Below, piece by piece: positions 7,567 to 16,086 of a DNA stretch of 24,011 nucleotides. The stretch's first letter is position 1; the number at the start of each line of letters is the position of its first letter. The stretch is taken from the NCBI GenBank assembly GCA_051745935.1, contig JBNJEM010000039.1:1-24011 (forward strand), in the 5' to 3' direction. The notes beneath the pieces were generated by a model. The model saw nothing but the letters and a program-made list of their open reading frames with translations. It did not search any database and was not told the DNA's origin. The translations under genes and the position numbers were made by a program. This DNA is from JBNJEM01 sp051745935. Its GTDB lineage: Bacteria; Planctomycetota; Planctomycetia; Pirellulales; Pirellulaceae.

Positions 7567-8110
7567 CGTCACTCTTTCGGTTCTCCAATGAAGCTCGTTC
7601 TCGTCAGTCCCGTCCTGGACGAATGCAAGAGGCAAGGCCGTCCAACTGGCGTCTGCCCACACGCTGCTGAATATCACGCCGATATACCGCACATGAAGAA
7701 GAATTTCGGAAAATGCCGTCCGTGGATCGAACCGCCATCGGATCAGTTGCTCGGCGCTTCCCACATACCCCGGTGCCGCATGTTGGGGGTGCCGTTTCAA
7801 ATTAAGGGTAGATTTTTCCACGCCCCAGACTCATTGTCAACCCAGGCAGCTTATAGAGCGCCAGAAGGCTGAAGTGAGAGTGAGGTCTAAATGGCGTGGG
7901 CTTTCTGCTTAGCTGGGGGGTTATGGGGGGCTTTGTGAGAGGGGCGGCTCTGGGGTGGCGGAAACGGAAGGGCCAGGTGGTGATCACAAGTGGGTCCACC
8001 GCGCTCTCAGGGCAGCCTCGGAGCGGGAATCGCCGTCAATTGCGGACAGTCGAGGCCAACGACTGACGTCACGAGCGTGACTTGGTCAGCTCACACGGGG
8101 GGGGAGGCTG

Positions 8111-8138
8111 TTGAAAGTTTAGGATATTTAGGTATAGT
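8111..8138 (+). promoter_or_regulatory. Candidate sigma70-type promoter
   Basis: TTGAAA at 8111-8116 and TATAGT at 8133-8138 are separated by 16 bases in an unusually A+T-rich patch. It points toward the gene starting at 8593, about 450 bases away, with one family 2 and one family 1 repeat in between, so those repeats would be in the leader RNA. Confidence 0.35.
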
Positions 8139-8209
8139 AGGAACACTGGCCTCCTCGGCGTGTTTGACAACTCATCGTTGTGGACGGCATGAAAGAAAAA
8201 CAACAGGGC

Positions 8210-8288
8210 TGATCAAAACCAATGGTGATTTCCCTTCAGCAAAAGGGTTTTGCAGCGGGAATCGCGTTTTGTTAGCGGCTGCGAAAGT
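8210..8288 (+). repeat. Family 2 repeat, single divergent unit
   Basis: Shares the AAAACC start, the GCAGCGGGAATC block and the GTTTTGTTAGCGGCTG end with the unit at 2304-2386. The middle is diverged. Confidence 0.6.
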
Positions 8289-8398
8289 TGAGCACCGTTA
8301 GGAATGCTTGGCTATGGCACCGAACGTGACCATCCCAGGCCAGGTCTGGGGCGTTTCTGGGCTTTTTCAGCAGCCTCGTCGGGCCGGAACCCCTACTA

Positions 8399-8499
8399 TA
8401 CTTCAGGCGGTCGAATTGGTCCGGGTGGAAAGCTACCCGACGCAAGCCGTCCTCCCGTTGGTCGGAGCGGCGGCGGACAAAGTCGTCCGCGACCGGTAT
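8399..8499 (-). repeat. Family 1 100-bp repeat, single copy in reverse
   Basis: A full-length but diverged unit, reverse complement of the arrays at 16135-16335 and 17516-17925. The core GACGCAAGCCGTCCTCCCGT and the GTCCGCGACCGGTAT end are preserved. It reads in open frame into the downstream gene, giving a false N-terminal extension. Confidence 0.85.
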
Positions 8500-8592
8500 C
8501 TTTCGGCGGCGGGGCAACGACGAGACTTGGCCGCCCATCAAGGGGTGAGGGGGGGAGTCAATCATAGCGCCAGGTGTTTCGGGGGGATCAAG

Positions 8593-10476
8593 ATGTTCTG
8601 TTACTGGTCGCACGCTTTGACCACGGCGGCGACGTGGATCGTACTTCTCGCGGCCGCGCCGTCCGTGGAGGAGGCCCGGGCCGCGCGCGCGGTCCCGCAT
8701 GCCCGCTCTTGCTCCGGGGCGGACGATCTTGCCGCCATGGCGTTGGAGGCGAAATCGGAGTTTCAACCGTTGTCTTCCGAACACGTGTCCCGGGCTCGGG
8801 CGCGGTTGCGGCGGGCGATCGACAAGCTGGAGGCTTTCTTGTCCACCGGGACGCCGCGAAACACGGCCAATTGGAAGGAATATCTGCAGTGGGAAGCGAT
8901 GTGGTCGGAGCTGGAGACGGGGGACGGTCCGAACGTGCGGCGACTGGATCGAATTCTTTCCCGGTACTATCGCAACCATCCCTCGCTGGAACATCCCACG
9001 TTCATCCGCATGCGCACCGCGCTGTTGGAGTATCGAAACGCGGTGGCCATGGCCCGGGACCCCAAGTTGGCCGAACGATATGAAGCGCGACTGGAGAAAC
9101 TGGCGGCGGAGCTAGCGGAGTACCGGCACGAACCGACGATGCAAACGGGCCGGACGATCGGAAACCTTGTTGGGTGGCTGGAACGGGCCGAACAGGCGGA
9201 GGGTTTGGTGGCTGCGATTCGTGAACGCTACTGGCAGCCGAATTGTCATGCCTCCATTTCGGAACGTTTGGTGAACGCTCGCATGGCGGTGGATATTGAA
9301 GAAACGGATGACATACAAGATTGTATCCTTGGCACGCTGATGTTAAGTACCGCGACCATGCGAGGGCGGACCGGCGTGGAACTTGTCGATTCGGCCGAGG
9401 ACGCGCACATCCGTTTGTTGGTCAATGGCGTGACCGAGTCGGACAACGTGGGCTACAATCGCGGGGTGAGGATTCTTAGCCACAGCCAAACCTCGGTTAA
9501 CGGAACCAAAGCGATCCACATGGATGCAGAGGGGTTGTCTTTCAAGCGTTCACAAGTGCATTGCGAGACGGAAAGCACAATCGACGGGATTGCCGCCCGT
9601 TCTCGGCTCGTGGCGAGCTTCGCCCGGAGGCAGGCGTTTCGTACGAAAAGCCAGGCCGAGGCGATAGGGTCCAGGCGGGCCGAAGCGCGCATGGTCAAGC
9701 GAATCGACAGGCGGGCCGACGAACTGCTTGAAAAGGCTCGGAAGCGCTATCAGGAGCGATTTCGAAAACCGCTGCTTCGACGCGGCGAGTTTCCGCGGGA
9801 ACTGACGTTTCGGACGGCCAATGACCGGCTTCAAATTGCCTGGTGCCAGGTGAGTTCCAGTCAGTTAGCCGCCCCCGACACACCTCGGACAACGATGAAG
9901 CAGCACGACCTGTCGCTGCACGTACACGAATCATTTGTCAGCAACTTCTCTCGCGCGGTGCTCGCGGGCTTGCGGGTCACCGACGAGTATCTGGTGGAAC
10001 TCCTGGAAAAGAACGGCCTGCCGGTTCCAGACACCGTGCGGCCGTCCAATGACAAGGAACCTTGGGCGATTACGTTTTCCACTCGGGACCCCCTGAGTGC
10101 CTCGTTCGCCGATGACAAAGTCCGACTGGCGATCCGCGGCGGGCGTTTCCAGTTGGGCAATCGCGTGGTCGACAAGGAACTGGAAATGTCAGCCGTTTAC
10201 AAGCTGGAAAAAACAGCGAGTGGAGCCCATCTGGCTCGACAGGGCGAGGTTTCCGCGGACTATCTGTACACCGAAGGCCGACTGTCCACGGAGGAAATTG
10301 TCGTGCGAACCGTCATGCGTCAAAAGTTCGAGGCGATTTTTGCCCCCGAGTTTGAAACCACCGGGATCGAGTTGTCCGAGGATTGGGGCCGCGAAGGCAT
10401 GCTGCGTCTCCAGACGCTGATCCCTGATGGGCACTGGTTGAGTTTGGCCTGGGCATACGTCCCTTCCGGCAATTGA
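8593..10476 (+). CDS. Secreted protein of unknown function
   Basis: I do not recognise this 627-residue protein. It starts with a signal peptide (WSHALTTAATWIVLLAAAPS, residues 5-24). An Arg- and Glu-rich, mostly helical segment follows to about residue 240, with a region near 370-400 rich in Arg, Ala and Lys (RRAEARMVKRIDRRADELLEKARKRYQ). The last third looks like alternating beta strands with Trp and aromatic residues, ending LSLAWAYVPSGN. Few cysteines and no internal membrane segment suggest a soluble periplasmic or surface protein. ATG 8593 is preceded by GGGGGATCAAG; the open frame continues 95 codons upstream, but that part is repeat. It is transcribed toward the tyrS-linked gene, with a family 3 repeat between them. 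Its high arginine content suggests a nucleic-acid or polyanion contact, but that is only inference. Confidence 0.75.
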   Translation: MFCYWSHALTTAATWIVLLAAAPSVEEARAARAVPHARSCSGADDLAAMALEAKSEFQPLSSEHVSRARARLRRAIDKLEAFLSTGTPRNTANWKEYLQWEAMWSELETGDGPNVRRLDRILSRYYRNHPSLEHPTFIRMRTALLEYRNAVAMARDPKLAERYEARLEKLAAELAEYRHEPTMQTGRTIGNLVGWLERAEQAEGLVAAIRERYWQPNCHASISERLVNARMAVDIEETDDIQDCILGTLMLSTATMRGRTGVELVDSAEDAHIRLLVNGVTESDNVGYNRGVRILSHSQTSVNGTKAIHMDAEGLSFKRSQVHCETESTIDGIAARSRLVASFARRQAFRTKSQAEAIGSRRAEARMVKRIDRRADELLEKARKRYQERFRKPLLRRGEFPRELTFRTANDRLQIAWCQVSSSQLAAPDTPRTTMKQHDLSLHVHESFVSNFSRAVLAGLRVTDEYLVELLEKNGLPVPDTVRPSNDKEPWAITFSTRDPLSASFADDKVRLAIRGGRFQLGNRVVDKELEMSAVYKLEKTASGAHLARQGEVSADYLYTEGRLSTEEIVVRTVMRQKFEAIFAPEFETTGIELSEDWGREGMLRLQTLIPDGHWLSLAWAYVPSGN

Positions 10477-10616
10477 ATCTCCAGGGCCCCGGCAAAACAA
10501 CCGTATGAGGGACCTAGCGGGTGAAGCATCGCACGCCGCCCTGCGCAAACGCTCGACGTTTCATCAAACGTAGCTGTTCACGGGTAACACGACGGGCCCC
10601 GGACACAGGAACCGGC

Positions 10617-10811
10617 ATGGATGCCACGGGCTTGTCCCGTGGTGGATCACGCTCGCCGCTACAAACCGTTAAACACACCACTCCTCGCCGGTCGGTAGCG
10701 TGGAATGTAACGGACCACGGGGCAAGCCCGTGGCATTTGCACCTTGAAAAGCTTGCCTTTAACATGTGCAACGGAAGTGTGAGCGTCCGCGGAGATCAGC
10801 CTGTTGCCCGT
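10617..10811 (+). repeat. Family 3 repeat, copy 2 (paired palindromic arms)
   Basis: About 195 bases, aligning end to end with 3451-3646. The arms at 10623-10642 and 10715-10734 are inverted copies with one mismatch. The flanks beyond ATGGATG on the left and TTGCCCGT on the right differ between copies, which sets the element ends. Confidence 0.85.
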
Positions 10812-10835
10812 GAACGGTTACCACCAACCGGACGT

Positions 10836-10861
10836 GGGTTGGCCAAATGGGTTGGCCAAAT
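10836..10861 (+). repeat. 13-base tandem duplication
   Basis: GGGTTGGCCAAAT occurs twice in a row. It is probably a replication-slippage product in non-coding DNA. Confidence 0.8.
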
Positions 10862-10890
10862 GGGGGTCCTTGGTGTGCGATCACGCGCCG

Positions 10891-11622
10891 TCATGGAGAG
10901 GCCTTTGGGGCATCGCCCTCCGGTGCCCGTGACTGCTCACCGATTGTTCCCTTTCGCCCGGCGATCATCAAAGTTCCTTCACCAATGTCTATTGCTTCGA
11001 TGATGATCGGCTTGGAATCCCCGTTGTCCGGTTCGCGTGGAACCGTGATCAACGCCACGGGGTCCCCGTCCTGTTGAGCCCAACGCAGCCGCAAATCCGC
11101 TCGTCGAGCCGCTTGGCTGATTTGGTCGAGGAAATTCCCCAGCGGCATCGGGATCCAGCCAGCCCGGGCGTTGCGAACACGGAGTCCGAACGTATTGGGA
11201 TCCTCGGTCAAGTGGACGTCCATGGAGAGGTTAATGATGGTTGACCATTCGGCATCCTGGTAGCGAAAAGCCAAGTTCAGCGTGCCCGGAACCAACGCAA
11301 CTCGCGGCTGACTGATTGTTGGCGGCAGCAGTTCCGGGAACTTCTTGGGCAGATCCACGGCCAACCAGCCGTTGATCTGGCTATCGGTGAAGACCCGCTT
11401 CCATTGCCCCTTGTCCCGTAGATCATGGTGCAGTTCGAGCACGTTCCGCTCGAATTCGCCTCCCGCCCTCTGTTGATCCACGGATGGCGTTTCCAAGGCC
11501 TGGGTGTAGAAAGCGGGTTCGTGCCGGAGTGCGCGATGGGCCCCAAAATAGAGGCCCGCCGCGCCGCCGATCAACGTCAAGCCAGCCACCGCCGCCCACT
11601 TTATTCGCCGTTGTACATTCAA
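10891..11622 (-). CDS. Membrane-anchored protein of unknown function, coupled to tyrS
   Basis: I do not recognise a named family for this 243-residue protein. A single N-terminal membrane segment or uncleaved signal (residues about 8-28, WAAVAGLTLIGGAAGLYFGA) follows a basic start, so most of the chain should be outside the inner membrane. The body has FTDSQINGWLAVDLP, then ISQPRVALVPGTLNLAFRY and VHLTEDP, a layout resembling YpmS/DUF2140 or other tubular lipid-binding proteins; this is weak. It begins 12 bases after the tyrS stop. A stop codon lies three codons upstream and the only early start is a TTG at 11622, so expression probably depends on translation of tyrS. The link to tyrS is likely positional rather than functional. 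Confidence 0.7.
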   Translation of the reverse strand: MNVQRRIKWAAVAGLTLIGGAAGLYFGAHRALRHEPAFYTQALETPSVDQQRAGGEFERNVLELHHDLRDKGQWKRVFTDSQINGWLAVDLPKKFPELLPPTISQPRVALVPGTLNLAFRYQDAEWSTIINLSMDVHLTEDPNTFGLRVRNARAGWIPMPLGNFLDQISQAARRADLRLRWAQQDGDPVALITVPREPDNGDSKPIIIEAIDIGEGTLMIAGRKGTIGEQSRAPEGDAPKASP

Positions 11623-11634
11623 ATCGGATCACAA

Positions 11635-12933
11635 TCAGATTTGGAAACGAAGCAAGGCAAAGCGTTTTTTTCCGCTTCGCAAAACCGCCACGGTTTCGCC
11701 GGCGAGGTCGGCGGTCGAGAGTCGCTCGGTCAATTCGCCGCGCCGCCGATTGTTGACATACGCTCCCCCTTGCTGGATCGTTCGTCGTGCCTCGCCCTTG
11801 CTTTTGGCCAAGCCGGCAAGGACGAACGCTTCGGTCAATTCGAGCCCCTCGCCGGTCAATCGGTCCATGGAGACCTCCTGACTGGGGACATCCGCGAAGA
11901 TTTCGAGCAATTCGCGATCGGTGAGATCCTCGATCTCGGCCCCAAACAAGGCTCGCGTCGCCCGTTCCGCGGTCGCGAGCCCGCTGTCTCCGTGTACAAG
12001 CCGGGTCAGGGACTGAGCCAACCGGCGTTGGCTCTTGCGCAAATGCGGTTCGGTTTCACGCGATTGGTCGAGGGCTTCGATTTCCTCCCGCGGCAGTTCG
12101 GTCAACAAGCGGAGGCAGCGGCCGGTATCCGCATCGGCCACGTTCATCCAGTATTGGTAAAAAGCGAACGGGCTGGTTTTCTCTGGCGACAACCAAATGG
12201 CGCCGGCTTCCGTTTTCCCCATTTTGGCGCCATCGGATTTCGTGAGGAGGGGCAAGGTGAGACCGTACAACTGTACGCCTCGCATCCGGCGAGCCAAATC
12301 GATTCCCGCCGTGATGTTCCCCCATTGATCGCTGCCACCGACCTGAAGTTCACACCCAAACTGCTTATTCAATTGCACGAAATCGAAGGCCTGTAGGAGC
12401 ATGTAGCTGAACTCGGTATAACTGAGCCCGCCATCGGTCCGCTCCAGGCGACTCTTGACCGAATCCTTGGCCGTCATCACGTTGACGGGAAAATTCTTCC
12501 CCACGTCCCGCAGGAAGTCAAGGTAGCTAAACGTCGCCATCCAGTCGTAATTGTTGACCAGAATCGCCGGCTGCTGATGGCAGCTGAAATCGAGCAGTTG
12601 CCGCATCTGTTTTTCCATGGAATCGACATTCGCTCGTAGTGCCTCGACCGACAACAGATTACGCTCTTCGCTCTTGCCGCTTGGATCTCCGATCATGCCG
12701 GTGGCTCCCCCCACCAGAGCAATCGGCCGGTGCCCGGCACGCTGAAATCGGCGCAGCGTCATCAGTGGCAAGAAGTGGCCCACGTGCAGGCTGTCGGCCG
12801 TCGGATCGAACCCAGCATACAACACACGACTCCCCCCGGCCAACCATTGGGCCACATGCGACTCATCGGTAACCTGGTGGATCAGACCACGCCAGGCCAG
12901 TTCACGGTAAATATCAGTCACGGGTGGGGTCAT
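11635..12933 (-). CDS. tyrS: Tyrosyl-tRNA synthetase
   Basis: This 432-residue class I synthetase charges tRNA-Tyr with tyrosine using ATP in the cytoplasm. The visible landmarks are YAGFDPTADSLHVGH (HIGH motif at 50-53), the ATP and tyrosine site text VGGATGMIGDPSGK at 74-87, the tyrosine pocket QVGGSDQWGN at 197-206, and KMGKT (the KMSKS loop) at 237-241. A C-terminal S4 RNA-binding domain begins near 365 (AFVLAGLAKSKGEARRTIQQGGAYVNN). The length and domain order are those of the standard bacterial TyrS. The ATG at 12933 is the natural family start. A family 2 repeat array ends about 18 bases upstream of it, so the 5' leader and any promoter must lie in or beyond the repeat. No T-box-like leader could be seen. 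Confidence 0.97.
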   Translation of the reverse strand: MTPPVTDIYRELAWRGLIHQVTDESHVAQWLAGGSRVLYAGFDPTADSLHVGHFLPLMTLRRFQRAGHRPIALVGGATGMIGDPSGKSEERNLLSVEALRANVDSMEKQMRQLLDFSCHQQPAILVNNYDWMATFSYLDFLRDVGKNFPVNVMTAKDSVKSRLERTDGGLSYTEFSYMLLQAFDFVQLNKQFGCELQVGGSDQWGNITAGIDLARRMRGVQLYGLTLPLLTKSDGAKMGKTEAGAIWLSPEKTSPFAFYQYWMNVADADTGRCLRLLTELPREEIEALDQSRETEPHLRKSQRRLAQSLTRLVHGDSGLATAERATRALFGAEIEDLTDRELLEIFADVPSQEVSMDRLTGEGLELTEAFVLAGLAKSKGEARRTIQQGGAYVNNRRRGELTERLSTADLAGETVAVLRSGKKRFALLRFQI

Positions 12934-13330
12934 CTGTTACTGCTCATTTTCCAACGGGTCACAAAACCAAGCTCCCGCTTCCAAGCCACTTGGATGCCGG
13001 GAAACGTGAAAGGTTCCGTTATGGCTTCTTACAGGCCGGTACAAAACTTGGTCGCGCTCGCAACCCCCCCTGGGCGAGAGGAAAGCCGAGCGGTTTTGAG
13101 AGGGGCTTGGTTGTACCAGGCCATTTCAATACGCGCCCACCGGCATGAGGCTGGTGGGGCTAACACTCGCTATGGCAACACTTCCCGTTCATCGGTCCCG
13201 TGAAAGTGACGCTGTCCATTGGTTTGCCAGCAGGGATCCACGTCCAGGGGATGCGTTCCTTTCCGGTATCGTCAGTCGAGGGAGTCTAAATGAAGCCAGC
13301 CACGGTTTCTTTCCATGTCACCGATACAAG
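12934..13330. other. Gene-free stretch with two family 2 units
   Basis: Lies between ispD and tyrS, both on the minus strand. Two family 2 units occupy 12951-13100; the remainder (13101-13330) shows no gene. Confidence 0.5.
12951..13100 (-). repeat. Family 2 repeat, two adjacent units in reverse
   Basis: Read on the minus strand the units contain CTTTCCTCTCGCCCAGG, CCAAGTTTTGTACCGGCCTG, then GCCATAACGGAACCTTTCAC and GGAAGCGGGAGCTTGG, matching the blocks of the 6385-6546 array. The second unit ends just before the tyrS start codon. Confidence 0.7.
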
Positions 13331-14071
13331 TCATCGCCACAAGTCATCATCCGCAAAGGGATGGGAAGGGCCCCACAGTTTTGGTTTGGGTAACGCCTTC
13401 ATCGCCTGAGCCGCCAGACGAAGGTCCTCGCGAGTCGTAATTTTCATGTTGATCGGAGATCCGGGGACGATGGTGACCGGCTGTCCCAGTCGCTCCACCA
13501 GTTCCGCGTCATCCGTTGCATCGAGGTCGCCGCGTTGAGCATAGGCTTGGACCAATAACGAGCGCCGAAACGCCTGTGGCGTTTGGGCCTCCCACAAGTT
13601 GGCTCTTGTTACCGTTCCATCAATGCTTTTTCCGTCCACCGACCGTTTGAGGGTCCCGGTTACGGGGATTGCTAGAATCGCCGCGCCGGACTTTTCGGCC
13701 GTGGAAAAGACCGTGTCGATCCACTGGCTGGCAACGCAGGGACGGGCCGCGTCATGCACGGCAACCATGTCCACGTCATCGCGAACAAGACGCAATGCGT
13801 TGGCGATCGAATCGCCGCGCCGCCGGCCTCCTTCCGCCGTTTCGATCCCCAGGATCGCCACGTTGGCCGCGAACTTGGACTGGAACACCTCACGGTCCTC
13901 CGGCGAAATGACCACGATCAATTGCTTGACGTCGTCACGATTTAGAAACCGTTCGGCCGAATGAAGCCAGACGGCCCGGTCGGCCAGCGGCGCGAACGGC
14001 TTCTTATAATGTTTGTCCCGGAACCGGCTGCTTTTGCCAGCCGCGGCCAAAATCACGCTAAAGGTGGCCAC
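13331..14071 (-). CDS. ispD: 2-C-methyl-D-erythritol 4-phosphate cytidylyltransferase
   Basis: This 246-residue enzyme joins CTP and 2-C-methyl-D-erythritol 4-phosphate in the third step of the MEP isoprenoid pathway. Motifs are ILAAAGKSSRF...KKPF (nucleotide loop, residues 7-26), VAVHDAARPCV at 103-113, VTRANLWEAQTPQAFR at 154-169 and ATDDAELVERLG followed by INMKITTREDL near the end. The glycine-rich loop is slightly unusual (AAGKSSR instead of the common AAGxGxR). I start at GTG 14071, because AAAGGAG lies eight bases upstream and the family start is immediately before FSVILAAAG. The ATG at 14098 would put the Shine-Dalgarno inside the gene, and longer frames translate a family 2 repeat. 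IspF is not in this window. Confidence 0.93.
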   Translation of the reverse strand: MATFSVILAAAGKSSRFRDKHYKKPFAPLADRAVWLHSAERFLNRDDVKQLIVVISPEDREVFQSKFAANVAILGIETAEGGRRRGDSIANALRLVRDDVDMVAVHDAARPCVASQWIDTVFSTAEKSGAAILAIPVTGTLKRSVDGKSIDGTVTRANLWEAQTPQAFRRSLLVQAYAQRGDLDATDDAELVERLGQPVTIVPGSPINMKITTREDLRLAAQAMKALPKPKLWGPSHPFADDDLWR

Positions 14072-14079
14072 CCTTGCCT

Positions 14080-14086
14080 CTCCTTT
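14080..14086 (-). promoter_or_regulatory. Ribosome binding site deciding the ispD GTG start
   Basis: AAAGGAG on the minus strand, eight bases before GTG 14071. It is the reason for preferring GTG over the ATG nine codons upstream. Confidence 0.7.
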
Positions 14087-14162
14087 CTCAAAAGCCATCA
14101 CGCAACCGGGCTCCCGCTCCCAAAACTCCTTCGGTGAGAGGAAAGCTGACTGGTTTTGCTCG
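14085..14162 (-). repeat. Family 2 repeat, single unit in reverse
   Basis: Read on the minus strand it contains AAAACCAGTCAGCTTTCC, CTCTCACC and GGGAGCGGGAGCCCGGTTG, aligning with the 2304-2386 unit. It reaches the ribosome binding site of ispD. Confidence 0.6.
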
Positions 14163-14328
14163 CCGCGAACGTCACGGTCCCGGGGGCATTTTCCGACTTT
14201 TTCAGCGGCTTCAATAGCCCCCCCACCAACTCGTAAGTCGCTAATGGCCCCAGTTTGCCCAGATTCCGTGATTATCAGCACGCCACTCCGCGCCCGCGCG
14301 TCCCATATTGTCGGGTTTCGCGCCGCGT

Positions 14329-14352
14329 CGTCAAGATCCTCGTCAAGATCCT
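14329..14352 (+). repeat. 12-base tandem repeat
   Basis: CGTCAAGATCCT occurs twice in tandem, followed by a half unit (CGTCAA). It lies in gene-free DNA. Confidence 0.8.
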
Positions 14353-14946
14353 CGTCAACAACGGTCCTGGCACCTTAGGCTGGGCGGTGCACGAGCACAA
14401 TTGTGGTTGCGGCGGAAACGGCCTTTTTTGTCAATGTCAGAAGCAAACAGGGCCTCGATCGTAACATGGTCCACATTCCCCTCTGAAGTGGCATCGCAAA
14501 AGAAGCGTGAGGAAAATCGAAGTACGGCGGTTTGCCGCCCTCATACTGCGTATTCGTCATTTCTCTCGGGGCGAACAACAGCTAACACGGATAGGGGGAA
14601 GGCGGACCAAGTTATGACCAAGGCCGCAAACAGGGTCTGGGCGCGCGAGTCTGAAAAAAGTTACGAATTGAGGTTGCGGGGGGTGGTTGTTTTGTCCTAG
14701 TTTTCCTCGACCGGTTGTCAATCGCCCGGATCCGCTCACCCACCGTCGCGATTGGGAGGTACGTGCACGGACGGCCCGTGCTTGCGACCTTCGGCCGAGT
14801 GGGCTTTGGGCTCGTACTGGAAGCACCGACGCCGGCGGTGGACGAACGGGCCCCGCAGCCGCGCTGCGAAGGGCTTGATGGACACGTTTTGTGTTGGGGC
14901 ACGAGATGAACGGTGCTCGGAGGACAGTTCGCGGAGGATTCAGTTG

Positions 14947-16086
14947 ATGCGGCGAATCTATCTAGACAACAATTCGACGACGCCGATCGCTGCCCAGGTG
15001 CGCGAGGCCATGGCGCCGTTTCTCGCGGAGTATTACGGGAACCCGTCCAGCATGCATGGCATGGGGCGCATTTGCAGTGAGGCGATCGAGGATGCACGGG
15101 GGCATGTGGCGGCGGCAATCGGTGCTGAACGGGAGCAGATTGTTTTCACATCCGGCGCGACGGAAAGCAACAACATGGCGTTGAAAGGCGTGTTGCTTCG
15201 CGAGGCGCCCTCGCTCGACGGGCATCTGATTGTATCGGCCCTTGAACACCCGGCGATTTCACGGCCGGCTGAATACTTGGTACGGCTGGGCGTGGCGGTG
15301 ACCGAAGTCGGTTGCGATCCCCACGGTAGAGTCGATCCGGAGGAGGTGCGGAGGGCAATCCGCTCCGATACGCGTTTGGTGAGCATCATGCATGCCAACA
15401 ACGAAATTGGGACCGTGCAGCCGATTCGTGAAATCGCGAGCATTTGCCGCGAACATAATGTGTTGGTACACACGGATGCAGCTCAGTCGCTGGGCAAGAT
15501 TCCAGTGAATGCGTGCGATTTGGGCGTTGACTTACTTTCGATTGCCGGTCACAAATTCCATGCTCCCAAAGGTATCGGCGCGTTGTTTGTTGGGGACCAG
15601 GTCTCGCTTGAACCACTGATGCACGGCGCGGGGCATGAGCAGGGGATGCGAGCGGGTACGGAGAACGTCCCGGGCATCGTGGCGCTCGGTGCCGCCGCCC
15701 TCCTTGCGGCCCGCGGATTGGAGACAAACGGTGCCCGCATGCTTTTTCTGCGCGATCGTCTCCTCGACCAGTTGAGCGCGGCGATCGGGCCCTCACTGAG
15801 CGTCAACGGCGCGCACGGGCCGCGACTGCCCAACACGTTGAGCGTGAATTTCCCGAATGTCGTGGGGCGGCACTTGTTAGCTCGCGTCCCGGAAGTGTGT
15901 GCATCGACCGGGGCGGCTTGCCACAGCACGGGGACGACCCTGTCCAAAACGCTCAGCGCGATCGGGCTTCACCCCGCCATTGGCGAGGGAACCGTCCGAT
16001 TGAGTCTCGGTTGGCACACCTCCGAGGAAGATGTCGACCGGGCCGCAAGCCTGCTCATCGGCGCGTGGGAAAGCTTGACTCGGTAG
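14947..16086 (+). CDS. Cysteine desulfurase, NifS/IscS family
   Basis: This 379-residue PLP enzyme removes sulfur from cysteine, giving alanine and a protein-bound persulfide for Fe-S cluster or tRNA thiolation. Landmarks: IYLDNNSTTP at 4-13, YYGNPSSMH at 29-37, His101 stacking on PLP, HTDAAQ (Asp177) at 175-180, the PLP lysine in SIAGHKFHAPKG (Lys203), RAGTENVPG at 235-243 and the catalytic cysteine in STGAACHS (Cys325). The loop and length fit class I (NifS/IscS) rather than SufS. ATG 14947 has GGAGG nine bases before it, and the protein starts at the first conserved strand; the 65 codons open upstream lack similarity. No IscU or MnmA gene lies nearby, so the sulfur acceptor cannot be deduced, and I leave the symbol empty. 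Confidence 0.93.
   Translation: MRRIYLDNNSTTPIAAQVREAMAPFLAEYYGNPSSMHGMGRICSEAIEDARGHVAAAIGAEREQIVFTSGATESNNMALKGVLLREAPSLDGHLIVSALEHPAISRPAEYLVRLGVAVTEVGCDPHGRVDPEEVRRAIRSDTRLVSIMHANNEIGTVQPIREIASICREHNVLVHTDAAQSLGKIPVNACDLGVDLLSIAGHKFHAPKGIGALFVGDQVSLEPLMHGAGHEQGMRAGTENVPGIVALGAAALLAARGLETNGARMLFLRDRLLDQLSAAIGPSLSVNGAHGPRLPNTLSVNFPNVVGRHLLARVPEVCASTGAACHSTGTTLSKTLSAIGLHPAIGEGTVRLSLGWHTSEEDVDRAASLLIGAWESLTR

Larger units (their letters stand above)
7567..8592. other. Gene-free divergent region of about 1 kb
   Basis: It separates the minus-strand thioredoxin/CAP gene from the plus-strand 627-residue gene. It contains a candidate promoter (8111-8138), one family 2 unit (8210-8288) and one reverse family 1 unit (8399-8499). 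Positions 7567-8100 show nothing I recognise; open frames there have no signal peptide, ribosome binding site or family resemblance. Confidence 0.5.
10477..10890. other. Convergent intergenic region with a family 3 repeat
   Basis: Lies between two genes that point at each other. It holds the second family 3 copy (10617-10811) and a 13-base tandem duplication (10836-10861). No gene is supported. Confidence 0.5.
14072..14946. other. Gene-free divergent region between ispD and the desulfurase gene
   Basis: Contains one family 2 unit (14085-14162), a 12-base tandem repeat (14329-14352) and a small GGCGG/CCGCC hairpin near 14525. The short open frames have no ribosome binding site or family resemblance. 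Promoters for both divergent genes should be here, but none stands out. Confidence 0.5.

Noticed and set aside
7990..8301. 103-codon plus-strand frame in the divergent region
   Set aside because: It runs across the candidate promoter and a family 2 unit and has no ribosome binding site or family resemblance.
8272..8994. 240-codon minus-strand frame overlapping the 627-residue gene
   Set aside because: Mostly translated repeat and antisense sequence; no start signal and no domain.
11425..12396. 323-codon frame opposite tyrS
   Set aside because: Fully antisense to tyrS and the coupled gene; no independent evidence.
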